This document shows, piece after piece, positions 1 to 12,700 of a DNA stretch of 64,000 nucleotides. The notes under the pieces were generated by a model. The model was given only the letters and a program-made list of their open reading frames with translations. It was not told where the DNA came from and did no database searches. The DNA lies in the NCBI RefSeq assembly GCF_050436995.1, contig NC_134751.1:4774001-4838000 (forward strand), in the 5' to 3' direction. Made by a program: the position numbers and the translations under genes. Within the stretch, counting starts at the first letter, position 1, and each line of letters begins with the position of its first letter. This DNA is from Anticarsia gemmatalis. Taxonomy: Eukaryota > Arthropoda > Insecta > Lepidoptera > Erebidae.

Positions 1-1257
1 GCAAGTCTTTGATTATGACAGGTGAGGGCAAAATATTCCTTCCCTTGACCTTAGCCGAGATGATTTAAATTTAAATTTGTAAAGTGAGAAGAGCCGGAGC
101 CTGGCGAAGAATTAGGCACAAAGACATAGGCAAATTGTGTGACCCTGTAAGTTTTTATCTCTTGGTTTAATTTTACTAAAAAATTAAACCTGCTGAATGT
201 AAATAATTCTTTAAGAGATTCTTGTTCCGTAATGTCGTCGACAAGCACCAGATCGTTGAAGGTTCGCATCAGTTTTCGAGTCCAACATTGGTCATGGACT
301 ATCATATTATGGATTTCCCATTCCCACTTCATTTGTTACCAATAAACAGTTTGTAACACGTTTTTACTAACTTATTCCAGATTTTCCCGCAACGAAGTGA
401 TGGGATCCGCGAAGGTGCCTCTATCTCGCGTTGAAGTCGCTGGGGGTGCCGAAGTCTGGGCGGAGTTGAGCCGCGAGCGACGTCCTCCTGAAGAACTGCA
501 GGAATTGCTGCTATCACTGTCTTATTTGCCGTCAGCTGAGCGGCTCACAGTCGTCGTGCTCAAGGCTAGGAATCTACTGCCGCCACAGGAGGGCAAAGAT
601 GCTCTAGGTAAAATAGAAATGGTTTTTTTGCAAAGTAAGTCTCTGTTTGGAAATTAGTTGGCTATGTATCAGTTTCTAAAGGCTAATTATTAAGTCGGAC
701 AGCGTCGTTAGGAAATTCTAGTTAGCACACGAGTAACATCATAAATACATGATGGCTGCTCCTAGCTACATATTATTGTTATATCTTTTATCGTTTCAGA
801 TGTGTATGTGAAAGTGTACCTGCTGGTGAATGGGAAGCGAGTGAAAAAGAAGAAGACTAACAGGAAAGAGATCAATAACCCCGTGTGGAATGAGGCGCTG
901 TCGTTCAGCCTGCCGTCAGCCAACCTTCAAGAAGCTTCCATTGAGGTAAACCACCTTACTCAATTACTTACGTATAATTTAATGATTTAAATTGGCTTGG
1001 GTCAGTGGCTAGGGTAAATAAAAGTAACACTTGCGCAGGTAACACGGGTGAGGTTCTTCCAAAGAAGTAGCTTAGTTTATAACATAGCCTTTAACTTGAT
1101 TGGTCTCCAGGTATGCGTGGTGAGTGGCGGTGGCAGTGGTCTGGTGGTGGGGTGGTGTTGCGTGGGCGCGGCCGAGCCCGCGGCGGAGGGCCGGCACTGG
1201 GCGCAGATGGCGCACGAGACGCGCAAGGCCGTGGCCATGTGGCACACGCTGAGGTAG
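1..1257 (+). CDS. Syt12: Synaptotagmin-12-like protein, 3' part (end of C2A plus complete C2B)
   Basis: Partial gene; the 5' exons lie outside the window. Exons joined by frame: 1-21, 381-607, 800-945, 1111-1257 (stop TAG... frame ends at 1257). The first junction gives VFDYDRFSRNEVMGSA, the classic end of a synaptotagmin C2A domain. C2B then runs from LLLSLSYLPSAERLTVVVLKARNL through DVYVKVYLLVNGKRVKKKKT (polybasic strand) and NPVWNEALSFSLP to the C-terminal HWAQMAHETRKAVAMWHTLR, which carries the WHxL motif. Synaptotagmins are membrane-anchored vesicle-trafficking proteins. The C2B calcium loops here lack the usual Asp set: loop 1 reads GKDALDVYVK and loop 3 reads CVVSGGGSGLVVG. This fits the calcium-independent Syt12 type, whose C2B wording it resembles most. 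Other non-calcium synaptotagmins are possible; family membership is certain, the paralogue less so. Confidence 0.85.
22..380. other. Synaptotagmin intron carrying an antisense open frame
   Basis: Intron of 359 bases with a gtgagg donor at 22 and a ttccag acceptor at 375-380. The minus strand is open for 93 codons (332 to 51), reading MKWEWEIHNMIVHDQCW... I do not recognise the peptide. It lies wholly within the intron and is probably fortuitous or a repeat remnant. Confidence 0.6.
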
Positions 1258-2785
1258 GCGCCCGGCGCCGACCCTCGCAACAACCACTCGTCTGGTTATC
1301 TCCGACCGATGCTGACAGCCTAGTACTTCTAGACTGCACTGTTCTTTAGGTTGTCGTTGACATTTGTTGCGCAACATGTTCCAAAACGTGATTTGCAGGA
1401 TGACAAAAATTAATGGATAGATAAAGTGTATTAAACTATAAATTGTCAGACATATTGCGCAACAAATGTTTAGGTGCTAGCGTCTCCCAAACATGCAATG
1501 ACTGTGTATTTTGTCAGAGCATCTATTTACATGAGAGATTCCTAAAGTTCTATTAAACGGCCGCAAGTTTAGAAGACTTTCAATTCAGTGACGTCTTATA
1601 ATTCCCAAAAATAACTTTAAAAAAGGTGAGGATAGTTGTTTTGGACATTTTCTTAAACGTTCCTACATAATTATAAAACGCTAACGTTTCTGTTCGTGTT
1701 TCTGTGGCCTAATTTAGAATTTAAGCTGGCCTCTTTAAGTACCTATTTATTAAATGTGCATTTGATTCAGTTATATCCAAACGAGACAGATACGCACAAC
1801 TAATACAGCAATCTTAGCGGCAATTAAGTTGATTAAAGCTTACAAAATTTAGAACTACCCTCACTTTTCTGTTGACGTCACTGACCATGCTATACTTATC
1901 TGAAAACTTAAACTATTGTAATATCTGTTATCAATGTTGTAAGCACTTGGGCAATCGGCTCATGTGCACAAACCATGTTACATTACTGTGTATGTAGAAC
2001 TGTCCCCTACATAGTGCGTAGCTACGATTCTTAAATGTATATCTGACTGTATGAAATCTTGCAATAGTTATACCTACTTATTATCATATTATAATCATTG
2101 TTGTAAACTGTTCATAGTTTCGCACTGTCTATTTGCCTTTAATCGCTCTATGATAAGCAGACGAGGCGTATCCAATGTGTCCTTCGCTCCGAAAAGGAAC
2201 TTAATAAATGTAATAAATATCCCTTTATGAAGACTTACGAGTAACTTGTACTACAGTCCCTGCCTTCCTGTGTACTGTCCACTCTCAACTGTGGGCCCTT
2301 ACTGATATTACAAAATTATATAAACAAATGGCAGATGAGAATATTATTGTTGAAACCATTGATAGTTTTCAAGGTGGAAATCTGAGAGCTTCTAATGAAT
2401 TCAATATCATACAATAAACTTTTGAAATATAATAATATATGAAATGTTATTTTTGAGATTTTAACATAATTGTCCAATAGATAATGTGTTGTAAAGGTAT
2501 TCACTCCTGTATTTACACTGTGTGCCCACAGTTGTGTTATTCTGTCACATAGATTTATAAATACTTATTAGTAGTCATTCAGTAGAATGACCTCAGTCTC
2601 TTCAAGGGTTTTATGAATTATATCGAATTTTATTCCAAAAATATACGTACATATTTTTATCTAAGTGTATGTATCTGTGTGGAGAGGTATTTTAGTTATT
2701 ATTTTCTTTACAATGTCTGAATAATAATGTCTATTTGTAAGATCAAAAGGTGTTTCATTTCAAATAAAAAACCGGTATACAATGA
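1258..2785 (+). other. 3' UTR of the synaptotagmin gene
   Basis: AT-rich sequence without credible coding frames after the stop. Poly(A) signals AATAAA occur at 2203-2208, 2212-2217 and 2763-2768. The last lies about 25 bases before the opposing signal of the next gene. A palindromic CRE octamer sits at 1873-1880. No repeat family is recognised here. Confidence 0.5.
2763..2768 (+). terminator. Distal poly(A) signal of the synaptotagmin gene
   Basis: AATAAA hexamer within AAATAAAAAACC. It is the last such signal before the convergent gene, so it is the most likely outer limit of the transcript. Earlier signals at 2203 and 2212 would give shorter forms. Confidence 0.45.
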
Positions 2786-2791
2786 TACTCA

Positions 2792-2797
2792 TTTATT
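2792..2797 (-). terminator. Poly(A) signal of the ZFC3H1-like gene
   Basis: TTTATT on the given strand, AATAAA on the minus strand. It lies about 850 bases beyond the minus-strand stop codon. Cleavage 15-25 bases further on would fall at about 2770-2780, inside the end of the convergent synaptotagmin transcript. Confidence 0.4.
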
Positions 2798-3644
2798 TAT
2801 AACTTTTTACATTATTTTTAAAGTTCAATAATAAAAAAATAATATAAAATTTTTAGTTTATAACGCAAGACAAAACATATTACCCACTGTCACAGCGTTG
2901 CAGTCTCGTAGTTCCGTATGATAATGTTCTAGTCCTGAACACAACTATGCACTAATGCACTTATTATAAAGTTACGCGTAACTTACCACTGCGAGGGACG
3001 CGGCGACACGACACCCGGCGCCAACTAAAATTGCATTACATTATGTTAAATGTTGCCACCACACATAACATATTCTAAGTATGCCATCACCTCAACTCAC
3101 ACTGCAGGATAGACATGCGAAGAAATACGTTTAAATTAAATTAAATATATAAATACATAGTCGATACAATTACGGCTGAAATTAATAAAAATCAGAACTA
3201 GGCTGAACTATTTTTATACCTACACTTTGAGTACAGGGACTTTGAAGAAGAGCTATTCTGAGTTTAAAAGTTCACTTGAAAAGAAAATATTAGGTTGAAA
3301 CTGTTGTCTTCTAAAAGCTGGTCAGTCCAGAAATTGAAATTAATAGTTTAGGGCTACCAAGCAACAAATATTTCTAATAATACGTGGTACATTAAAAATA
3401 CTTAAATTAAATATCCCTCGAATTGAAATTGTTAATTTTATAATTGAACTGTCCTATAAAAGATTGGTTGTAAATCATAAGAGGGCAAAAAACAAGCTGC
3501 AAAATAATTTTAGTTTTTCAAAAGAGATGTATACTTTACACATCGCTGTAGAATCCTTTGCCGTCGAGAGGGATTGAGGGAGAGGAGGGGATGTGTTCTG
3601 TGTGTGTGTCTGTGCGTGTTCGCGTGTGTGCATGTGTTTGTGTG
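2798..3644 (-). other. 3' UTR of the ZFC3H1-like gene
   Basis: AT-rich noncoding sequence following the minus-strand TGA at 3647-3645. It starts with a CA/TG-rich microsatellite (about 3596-3647). No further coding frame or zinc-finger-like exon was seen before the poly(A) signal. Confidence 0.45.
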
Positions 3645-3647
3645 TCA
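3596..3647. repeat. Degenerate (TG)n / (CA)n microsatellite at the stop codon
   Basis: A run of TGTG/TGCG/TGTC units about 50 bases long. On the minus strand it is CA-rich and begins at the TGA stop of the ZFC3H1-like frame, so slippage here could shift the local reading frame or alter the start of the 3' UTR. Confidence 0.8.
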
Positions 3648-6600
3648 TTTGGAACGGGTTTTAGTGTGTAGGTATTTGCAATCGGTGTCCTTGCAGTCGC
3701 CGAACACTTCGAACGGGCAGAGTATCGCGTTCGGGTCTTCCTCCCAACTGAAACACATAGTTTTGATGCCATCTATAGTAAGTTGGTACTAAGCATATGC
3801 ACAGTTGCACACCTTAAAATACATGTACAAGTCAGCATAGATAAATGCCAATACCAGAACAAACTCATGTTGTCAACGTATTTGATCCTTTCAAATTATG
3901 TGCCAAATTATTATTCTTTTCCTAAAAATGCTGATTCACATATGAATTTGTCCTGGATTACATTTAAGACCAAACACATATACATATAACCACGTATAGA
4001 TACACACAAGCATGCACAATCTGATTGATTTTATCAAACAATATACATACGTAAAACTAGTAAAACATAAGCACCTTATCACAAAGACCTTGAAACAGCA
4101 CATTAACTGATAACTCGCTCGATATTAATACGTTTTAGCATGCCCTTAAAATGTTGCGACTTACGTGGTACTGCCAAATGCATCTAGAGGCGATTTGTAA
4201 TCGTCACTTTTTCTTCTCTTATGATCAGGCATTGCAGTATTCCCCCCGCCCTTTTCCACGACCGGATTGCTCGATTGTCTTTTATTCTCAGGCAGATCAG
4301 TACTTTTATTACTCTCTTCACTTTTACTTTTATTCTGATCACTTTTATCGGGCTGGTCAACCTTGTCCGGTATTTTAACTACCTTCATATTATTCGACAC
4401 TTGAATTTCCACTGACAGTCTCGGATGGTTTACAACTACAGGTTTTGGTTTTAAATCGTTTACAACACCGATTTTAACTGCTTTGAGCATTACAGGGTTC
4501 TTATAGTCTTCTTTGGGATTCTCTTTAAGAGGTACTGGTTCTTTGGGATTGTTCTCCTTTTGTAATCTTATGTTGGTATGGTTTAAATGTGACATAACAT
4601 TAGTTTTGGAATGTGTAGAAGTCAGTGAGCTGAAAAATAATATTTTGAAAGAAAAAGCAACTAGTTGTGTTATGGTACGATTTTAATTGAAAGCTGTAGC
4701 GTGTGGAAATGTTAACACATATTCTTGTGCCTAAAAGAAACACTTTTCTACTATATAGTATTTTTGTCAAGAAGAAAAAGAACAGCTCGAAAACTGATAT
4801 TTATAGTGTTGTATGAAAGAATTTTCCCTTTGGTAGAGACAGTATTGTGTACAAGTAAAATAAAAATCGCATAAAATAAACAAAATAAATCAAATACCTT
4901 TTCAATAACAGTTGATGGTCCAGTCTTATTTTAGTTAAATAGTTTTGTACAGATCTCTGTTGTTTCTTATTTAAAGTAATGGCAGTTTTAATATTACGCA
5001 GTTCTGTTGCTACTATTTTAAACTTTTGACTAAGTTTTACCCCCTCTTCTTTCAATTTCAACATTTTAGCTGATTCTTGGGCTATATTTTTTCTGGAAAT
5101 GAACAAAATTACCGCATGTTGCGAAACAGTGTGATAACATCGGGCGCTTTTATAGTTTTGTATAGGTCAGTATGTAATTGTAATTTTCGAGTAGTAAATC
5201 TTTATAAAACTAGTGATTTAAAATTACAGGTTATAGGTACAGTGATTAAAAAATATAAGGGAATATCAATAAATTGTAAAAGCGCCTGCTGTTAATCTGT
5301 GTTCTATTTGACCAATAAAAAATAGGTTAGAAAGTCACACAAAATAAGTGTAAACTACAAAAATAATACAGAAATAAAATGTTTACAAAAGTTTCGTGAG
5401 TACCTTGAATTTTTTATCTTTTCCTCTAAGCTGTTGATTGTGGACAAACCAGTGGTATCTATAGTTACGTTTCTCGGTTTTAATGTATCTTTCAAGGGAT
5501 TAGGCACTTTGTTTAAACCTATAGAAGTTTGTCTAGCTTGCTTAATTTTCTCCAATTCTGCCATTCTCTTAACCAAGTTCCTATACTCTATCTGCTCAGA
5601 TTTTGGTAAATTTTTAACAGCCTAAAAGAAATACAATAGTATAAAACACCATCTAGTCTTGTAACAAAAAACAAGAGGAAGATCAATGAGCAGACCTTTG
5701 CAACATATTTTTCTTTCTTCTTTGGCGTAGTTTGTGGTTGTACTACATCAGGGAGTGTCGTCTTCTCCACTTCCATCCTCGTTGACTTCAAGAACATATC
5801 CAATTTCTGCTGGAAATCAACCTGTTCTGACAGTTTCATGTGCATTTTAGTTAAATTCTTAGTAGCTTCATGTTCCCCTTCAGAATCTGATTCAACATTT
5901 ATTATAAACCTCTTTTCTTCTGGTATCACGGCTGGCTGTGGCGGCGGCTTTGGCTTTGCTTGCCCTGTATCTTTTACACTATCAACAGTTTTGATCACAC
6001 TGGGGTTAACAAGATGTGGTAAGTTTTTACTCAAAGAAGTTAATAATTTCGCTCTCAATAAGTCTTCGTCTTCCTCAAGCTCATCTTCATTAGAAACCAT
6101 TAAAACAGGAATGTTTTTCTCCCCACCTTGGTTTGTTGCACTTTTAGTACAATCATCATTTTCCTTAAGCTTATCATCACCATCTGAACCAATGTCCATA
6201 TCAACAGATTCTATATCAGTATTGTTATCTGAATTGATTTTATCAACCAGCATAATTTGGTTCACACATTCGTCTTCAAGATTGGCCGACTGAGACAGCT
6301 TTTTTTGCAATTTCTCTTTGCGTTTCTTTTCAATAGCTTTCTTTAAATATGTTGACTTAAGGCAGATGAGTCTTAGCTCTGTTGTATCACTGTCTTCATC
6401 TTCCGACATTGGTTTATTCTCTGATGGTACTACAACCTCTTCAGGGACTTTGTTGTTTACTGTTTTAGTTTTAAGAGCATGTTGTCTAAGTAATTCTAAA
6501 TCATCATCTGAATCTTTTTCAGAACTCTTATCCCTATCTAAAACTTTATTTACTTCTCCATTACATACTTTGTCTTTTGCAACTGAATCCACAGTATCAA

Positions 6601-8373
6601 CTGAGTTCACAGCTGTTTTACTGTCATCATCTGTACAAATATCAATTATTTCACAAGTTATTGTTGTTTCTTGTACACCATTTTGTAACTCTCCATTAAG
6701 AATATGATCATCAGTATTTTGCGAAGATATTGGAGAACAATTAGGTGGACTTACTACTTTAGTACTGACATCATTTTTCTTATTTTCAGCGATTATTAAC
6801 TTCATTGGTTGTGGATTGACCCCTCGAAGCATTTTTTGCAGTCTTTCACTGAGTGATGTTTTGTCATTCTTAGTTTTGTTTACAACCACAGCATCAGCCA
6901 GTTTCTTTCTTCTACTCCTGTACTCATCATCAGATTCTTCACTGGATGCACTAATTATTTTCACTTCTAATTTCTTTTTCTGTCTAGTATTTTTCTTTCT
7001 ATATTCTCTAGCTTTAACTACATCATTTTGTTCCTCCTTTTTCCTCTTTTGTCTATGATGAGTTTTTATTGGCTTTTGTACCTTGATATTTTTGTATGTT
7101 GAACAGTAATCTTCCAAGTCAGTAGCAGATATCTCGGACAGGTCATATGATAATGCATCCTCCTTTTTATGTTTTGAACCTAAAATGTTATAAAAGCACA
7201 CTATGTGCCTACAAAAAATAGTCCAAAAGTGTCACAAACAATTTAAATGAATATCTTACCACGTTTCCTTCCTTACGAGTGAAACAATGAACAGAAAAAT
7301 AGCACAATTTAAGTTATTTTTAGGTACTGTACTAGTTACAATGCAGATTGTACTGTACCCATTCACAGTAGGTAACACAATACCATTAAATAAAAGGAAA
7401 TGTATAACTCTCTAGTAAAAATAATAATATCTCACAAAGATACATATTCTAAATATTTATTAGCCTACATTTTAAAACGAATCATTACAAGTAAAGTAGT
7501 TAAAGTACGATAATTTTTTTTTAAATCAAGATGTGCATAAGTTCTACTTTATTTTGAAAGTTCTATAAGATGTTTTCTAAAGCATTAATGAAAGATCAAT
7601 GACAGGACAAACAACTACCTATAATATTTTTATTCATCAGTGACACTAGTCTTTAGAGTTAAAGACTAGAAGTTAACATATTTGATAAGTTTATTCATAA
7701 ATTAAGTAATTTATCAAGAATAGAGTTTTAGTATGTTAAATGAGACCTAATCTCGCCAAGATTAAATGAGATATATAACCTATTTGAAACTCTCGATGTG
7801 CAACTAGGTAGGTAATAATATAACTGTGAGACATTCAGTGAATTAACAATTTAAATCTGCATACCAAAAAATAATAATAGTATTATCCAGAGTGCACTTA
7901 AATAACTGGAAATGTACCTATTGATATAAGTGGGATTTTGCAATATTTGTTTTTAATAATATTGTGCAATCTCGTGACATTTAGGACATAGACTAAACTG
8001 CACACATAGCAGATCTCCTTCGAAACGTAATAAAACGACAATAACCTACAATTAGGTCAAAGGTTGAAAAGTCACACAAGGTCGTCACATATCTTTGTAG
8101 AGAATGAATGAATAATAATGCAAACGAAATACTAGTGATATTATAATAATATTACGTCTATATGTATTGACGGAAATCTACACTACCTGGTGCTACAGAA
8201 GAACGCTTCGCTTTCTTACGTTCAAGGACATTATTGTAACTCTCGAGCACTTCCAGTCGCTGACGCAACAAAAACTCCTCTTCCGATGATATGTCAGACA
8301 AATCATCCACTATTTCACCCTCTTCCATCTCTGAATCCACATTCATTGGCGTAATATTCTCAATACAAGCCAT
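3645..8373 (-). CDS. ZFC3H1: ZFC3H1/Red1-like zinc-finger protein (nuclear exosome targeting), 883 codons
   Basis: Exons on the minus strand: 8373-8187, 7179-5696, 5621-5404, 5092-4898, 4629-4165, 3747-3645; total 2652 nt and every splice keeps frame. The start is MACIENITPMNVD; an in-frame ATG upstream lies beyond a good ctttgcag acceptor at 8399-8397. Residues about 10-40 are acidic (EEGEIVDDLSDISSEEEF), like the EDGEISDDD start of ZFC3H1. The middle (about 63-557) is charged and low in complexity, residues about 580-695 look like a coiled coil, and the end reads ILCPFEVFGDCKDTDCKYLH: C860, C868, C873, H877, spaced C-x7-C-x4-C-x3-H as in the ZFC3H1/Red1 finger. The family scaffolds RNA-exosome targeting of polyadenylated nuclear RNA. 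Human ZFC3H1 is much longer with C-terminal TPR/HAT repeats; these are absent here, making the layout Red1-like. The assignment rests mainly on the finger and N terminus. Confidence 0.8.
3748..5620 (-). other. Introns 3-5 of the ZFC3H1-like gene
   Basis: The introns are 5403-5093, 4897-4630 and 4164-3748, each with GT-AG ends (donors gtactc, gtattt, gtaagt). They are 270-420 bases long and hold no other feature I can support. Confidence 0.75.
7180..8186 (-). other. Intron 1 of the ZFC3H1-like gene
   Basis: About 1 kb of AT-rich sequence between a gtagtg donor (minus, 8186) and a ttttag acceptor (minus, 7180). I see no coding exon and no repeat I can name. Confidence 0.7.
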
Positions 8374-9707
8374 TTTCTCCAGACTTCGATGGACTTCTGC
8401 AAAGAATAGAAAGTTTGACTTCATGACATGTCATAAGGGATCGCGAAAATCATGATTGTAGTTTAACTTACGTCTCTAGTTAATCATTATGGCACTAATT
8501 TAATACAAAACTATTCTGTAAGTAAAGCTTTTCACGATATTCTAGCGAAAATGTCAGCCAGCCAGAGCTAGGCGGATATCAAATCAGCCAGAGACAAAAC
8601 ATTTGTGTGTTGCCAACGTCTATAGCCAATTTACCCTACCTGCCAAAAATCCTTGATCCGTTTTCAACAACTACTATCTATCATCTTTATCTATCATGAT
8701 GTATACAAAAATATGGAAGCATTGAATGGTTTCTGATATTGGAACCGTCACAAACACGTCGTGCATTACATTCTTTTCATGGTCGGTTAAGATACAAAAG
8801 TTTCTTTAGACATTCTGAGAAAATTAGAAAATAATTCCTAACAACTCATTCTCAAATTTGGGAAAAACCTCTTACCTGTCAACCCTTAATCTAAATCAAA
8901 GACAATAAATCATAATGTCAATTTAGCATTTTCTCCGTAGGTACCTATTGAAAAAGCCTCAAAAAGGTTTTAATTACCTACTTATCTGAATTGGAACAAA
9001 CGTTGAAGATCGAAATGAATTTATACTAAACACAAAATGTTAACGAAAATAATGAATCTTTCAAATAATTATGCTCCATTTTTAAAAGAATAACGCCTGA
9101 ATCTTGATTGTTTAAATTTATTTTGTAAGGCTTTTTGCCTTAATCTTTCATTGACCAAACAAGTAGTGCACAAGCTGTGATCCAAAATTAAATTAAACGA
9201 TTTATTAAAAAGGTTAAAAATAACGCTGTCGATTGGCTAGGATCGGCGCGTGGGTGTCGAGGGTTTGAATATAAACATGAGTAAAAGTGTATCTCGTAAG
9301 TCGTCAATTTACTGCAACAATTTTACAATTCTTCAAACTTTCTCGCTCTTTATAAAAGGTGCAATGATCTTATATCATTGTTTTAATACATAATTAACAA
9401 ATATAGTAAAAAATGTTCATGATTTATTATTTTTTTACCTATTTTTCATGACCGCCTTCAAAAACACTACCGGTAAATAAAGTTGTCAAGATTGACATTT
9501 GTGTTTTTCCGGCAGATGACAGCTGAAGTCAATTTCATTGCAGCTGGAAATTCTTATTTGTTTTGCATTATCTCCGCCCCCAAATAGAAAATTTTAAACA
9601 TTTTATTATAAAAACTGCAATAGCTACTTCTAGTTAAAAACTAATAGCGTGGAAGTGAGTTGTGATTGTGTTATATTTGAAATAAATTGTGCATCTCTTT
9701 GTATATA
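8374..9707. promoter_or_regulatory. Divergent intergenic region between the ZFC3H1-like gene and TBCK
   Basis: About 1.33 kb separates the two start codons, which point away from each other, so it should hold both promoters and 5' leaders. A ctttgcag acceptor on the minus strand (8399-8397) suggests a spliced leader for the left gene. No TATA box is placed convincingly for either gene and no coding sequence is seen. Confidence 0.5.
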
Positions 9708-12700
9708 ATGAGTCAAGAAAATGAAGACGATTACAAATTCGCCGCTTGCACTTATTTTGCTAAGAACCATCCTGGAGAGACTTGTGGAAGTAATGGGCTA
9801 CCTTTGACGCCTAGTTCTATCACTATATTGGGCCGAGCGCAAAGGTTACTGACTATTGAACATCCGAATTTGTGCACATACCTCGATGTAATTAGGGGAA
9901 AACACGGTAAGTCGGATCTAATTTAGTTGTTGTTTATACAATTCACAAGTAACTTAAGGCTAATTTATAATAACGCTAATTGTTTATTTGATGCTGTATT
10001 TTTAAAGCTTAACTAAATGCAAAGATTTTGATTATTTTCCACTGCAACTTAAATGTATTTTGATTCATATAATTATATTTAGATATTGCAGTAACTGTAA
10101 TTTTGTTCAATTACGTTAGCTTCAGATTAGTTACAAAGAACACTTTAAATTTTTATATAATATTTTTTTTTATGTCTTGTAATTGCATAGGTCCTAATCA
10201 GCTCCTAATTTGTTGCAGAAAGAATAATTGTAGTAGCAGAAGTGATAGGAAAATCACTAAAGGAATGTACATCAAAGTTCAGTTATGATGAAATAACAAA
10301 CATAGCTAAGCAGCTAGCAAGTGGTTTGGAGTTCCTCCACAGTCAGGACATTGTGCATAGAACTTTAGCTGATGATAATATTCTTATAGATAGCAATGGA
10401 CGAGTTAAAATGTTTAATTATGGACTGTATTATATGACTGGAGGAGGTAATGAAGTGGCTTTTCCTTTGGGGTATGTATTTTGAACTTTAATATATTCTC
10501 TTCAGTCTTGACTCTTGTTGAGAGGCTTTTAACATTTTAAATGAAGTATTCATTAGTAGTAGACATAGCTCTGTATCTGAAATAGAAAAAAGAGGTAGCC
10601 CATTTTGTCTATTATTCTCACTCAACACCAACCTGCTCTAGGCCAGGGTGGCATACAAACTTCATTCAGGGAGTACTCTCCCCCAGCAGTGGGAAAGTAA
10701 TTGGTTAAATAGATTTATTTATAATTACTACCAAATTAGAAAATATAAAAAAATTACAATTTATGAACTTTATTTAGTTTGGTTTTGGTTTGTTAATTAC
10801 ATCTTATTGATAATTATGATGTTTGCATTTGATATCTTCATCTAAAATCTATAATATCAATGTTTAATTTCCAGTCTACCAAGATACCTAAGCCCAGAAA
10901 CAATACTTAATGGTGGAGGTCCATCAGCAGATGTATGGAACTTTGGCATCATTCTCCTAGAGCTAAGTATAGGCAAACTGTGGAGCAACCTCAAACCTGG
11001 ACCTATATTGAGAAGAATACTGACACTAGTGCATACTAACAACCCAGCAGAGAGGATAGCTAGAGAACATGATGCTTATGAACAGTTTAAAGTGAGTATC
11101 GCATGTTGTCCTTCTCTATACTTTGTTCACCTTATGTATTCTCTTTCTAAAGGAATTTTGTGTCCTACCTATATCACTTTCCAAAAGATTTATAGGCCTT
11201 TCTAAAAGGATAATATGGCATGAATATATAACATACTAGCAGACCCGCGCAACTTCGCTTGCATCACATTTGAGGGAATAGGTGAAATTTTCCCCCGGTT
11301 TTGTAACATTTTTTACTCGCACACTGCTCTTATTGGTCGTAGCGTGATGATATATAGCCTATAGCCTTCCTCGATAATTGGGCTATCTAACACTAAAAGA
11401 ATTTTTCAAATCGGACCAGTAGTTCCTGAGATTAGCGCGTTCAAACAAACAAACTCTTCAGCTTTTTAATATTAGTATAGATTGAAGTCCCCAACCTGCA
11501 CTTGGTCAGCATGGTGGACTTTAGGCCTAACCAGTGCAGTGGGACAGAAATGGGTTATTAAAAAAAAAATAATATAACATGGCATTATAACAAAATGAGC
11601 TCCTTTTGGGTGATAATGAACTTCTCTTGGTTGAGCTGTAACTATTTTTAAATTTTTGTATCAGCAAATAATTAGACTGTAGTTTATACACACACTTTTT
11701 TTTACTGATACAGGGACTTCCCCTACAGCTATTTTAATATCAATTCATATTACAGTAGTTAGTTTTATATGATACCTACTATAATGTAAATGATAACAGC
11801 TTGCAAACAAAGCCTTATCAGGAAAAAACAATTCATAAAATTATTTGTATGATTTCACAGAGATAAAAATACTTTTCATTCAGATGTTGATATTCGTACA
11901 AGTTTTTAGATAGTTCAAAAATGTACTGAAATTCACATAAATAATTGTAAGTGAAAGCTAGCTAAAATAGTTTTTTGTAGTGATTTTGATATATTATAAT
12001 ATGTTTGAAACTTTTTGTAATACTAGTTGGCTGAACTGCTCCAATTGCTTTGAGTTTTACTGAAAAAAAGTGCCCTTTGTTTGAAACCAGCCAACTATCT
12101 TTGATCTTTATATAAATTTCAAGAAAATTTTATGCTTTATCCTTGGAAGCATAACTAGACTTTGCACTTTCATAATTCTTTCAATTTACGCTAAAATAAT
12201 ATTTGCTCTTAATACTTCAAATTATTTATTCCAGCAAATACCCGAAAGCCTTAAAAACATCATACAAAAATGTCTTCAAATCTACCCATGCAACAGAACA
12301 ACGTTTAAGGAAATAGTCGAAGAGCTATCACACATTGAGTCTACAGAATTATTAGAAGTAAAAACTCCTCGAGGTCTGATGGGATGTAAACTGCAATATC
12401 TTTATCATTGGTGGCAGTTAGCTGGGGGAGATATACAGGCTGAGTTGAAGAAGAACGGCCTTATTAAGAATAGTCCGCCTATATTGTCGATGCCTATGTA
12501 AGTATGACATTATATCTGTGGGTTAAGCAAACCTTGGCGTGGTGTTTAAACTGGGCGTCCTTGTGCTTCGACGGGCACGTAAGAAGTCGGGCCCGGTTGT
12601 TATCAATTAGGATAACAGTCGTTAAGCCACGCTAATAGCCTCCGGGCGGCTTGAACAACTTTGACTCTAGGTTTTCCTCTTACCATAATAATATGACAAG

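Noticed and set aside
1072..1377. Several overlapping minus-strand frames over 1072-1377
   Set aside because: They are shadows of the GC-rich last synaptotagmin exon, whose plus frame is confirmed by C2B motifs.
5838..7058. Plus-strand frames rich in Ser/Leu/Phe at 5838-7058
   Set aside because: They are antisense to the long charged exon of the ZFC3H1-like gene; Ser/Leu/Phe richness is what Glu/Lys codons give on the other strand.
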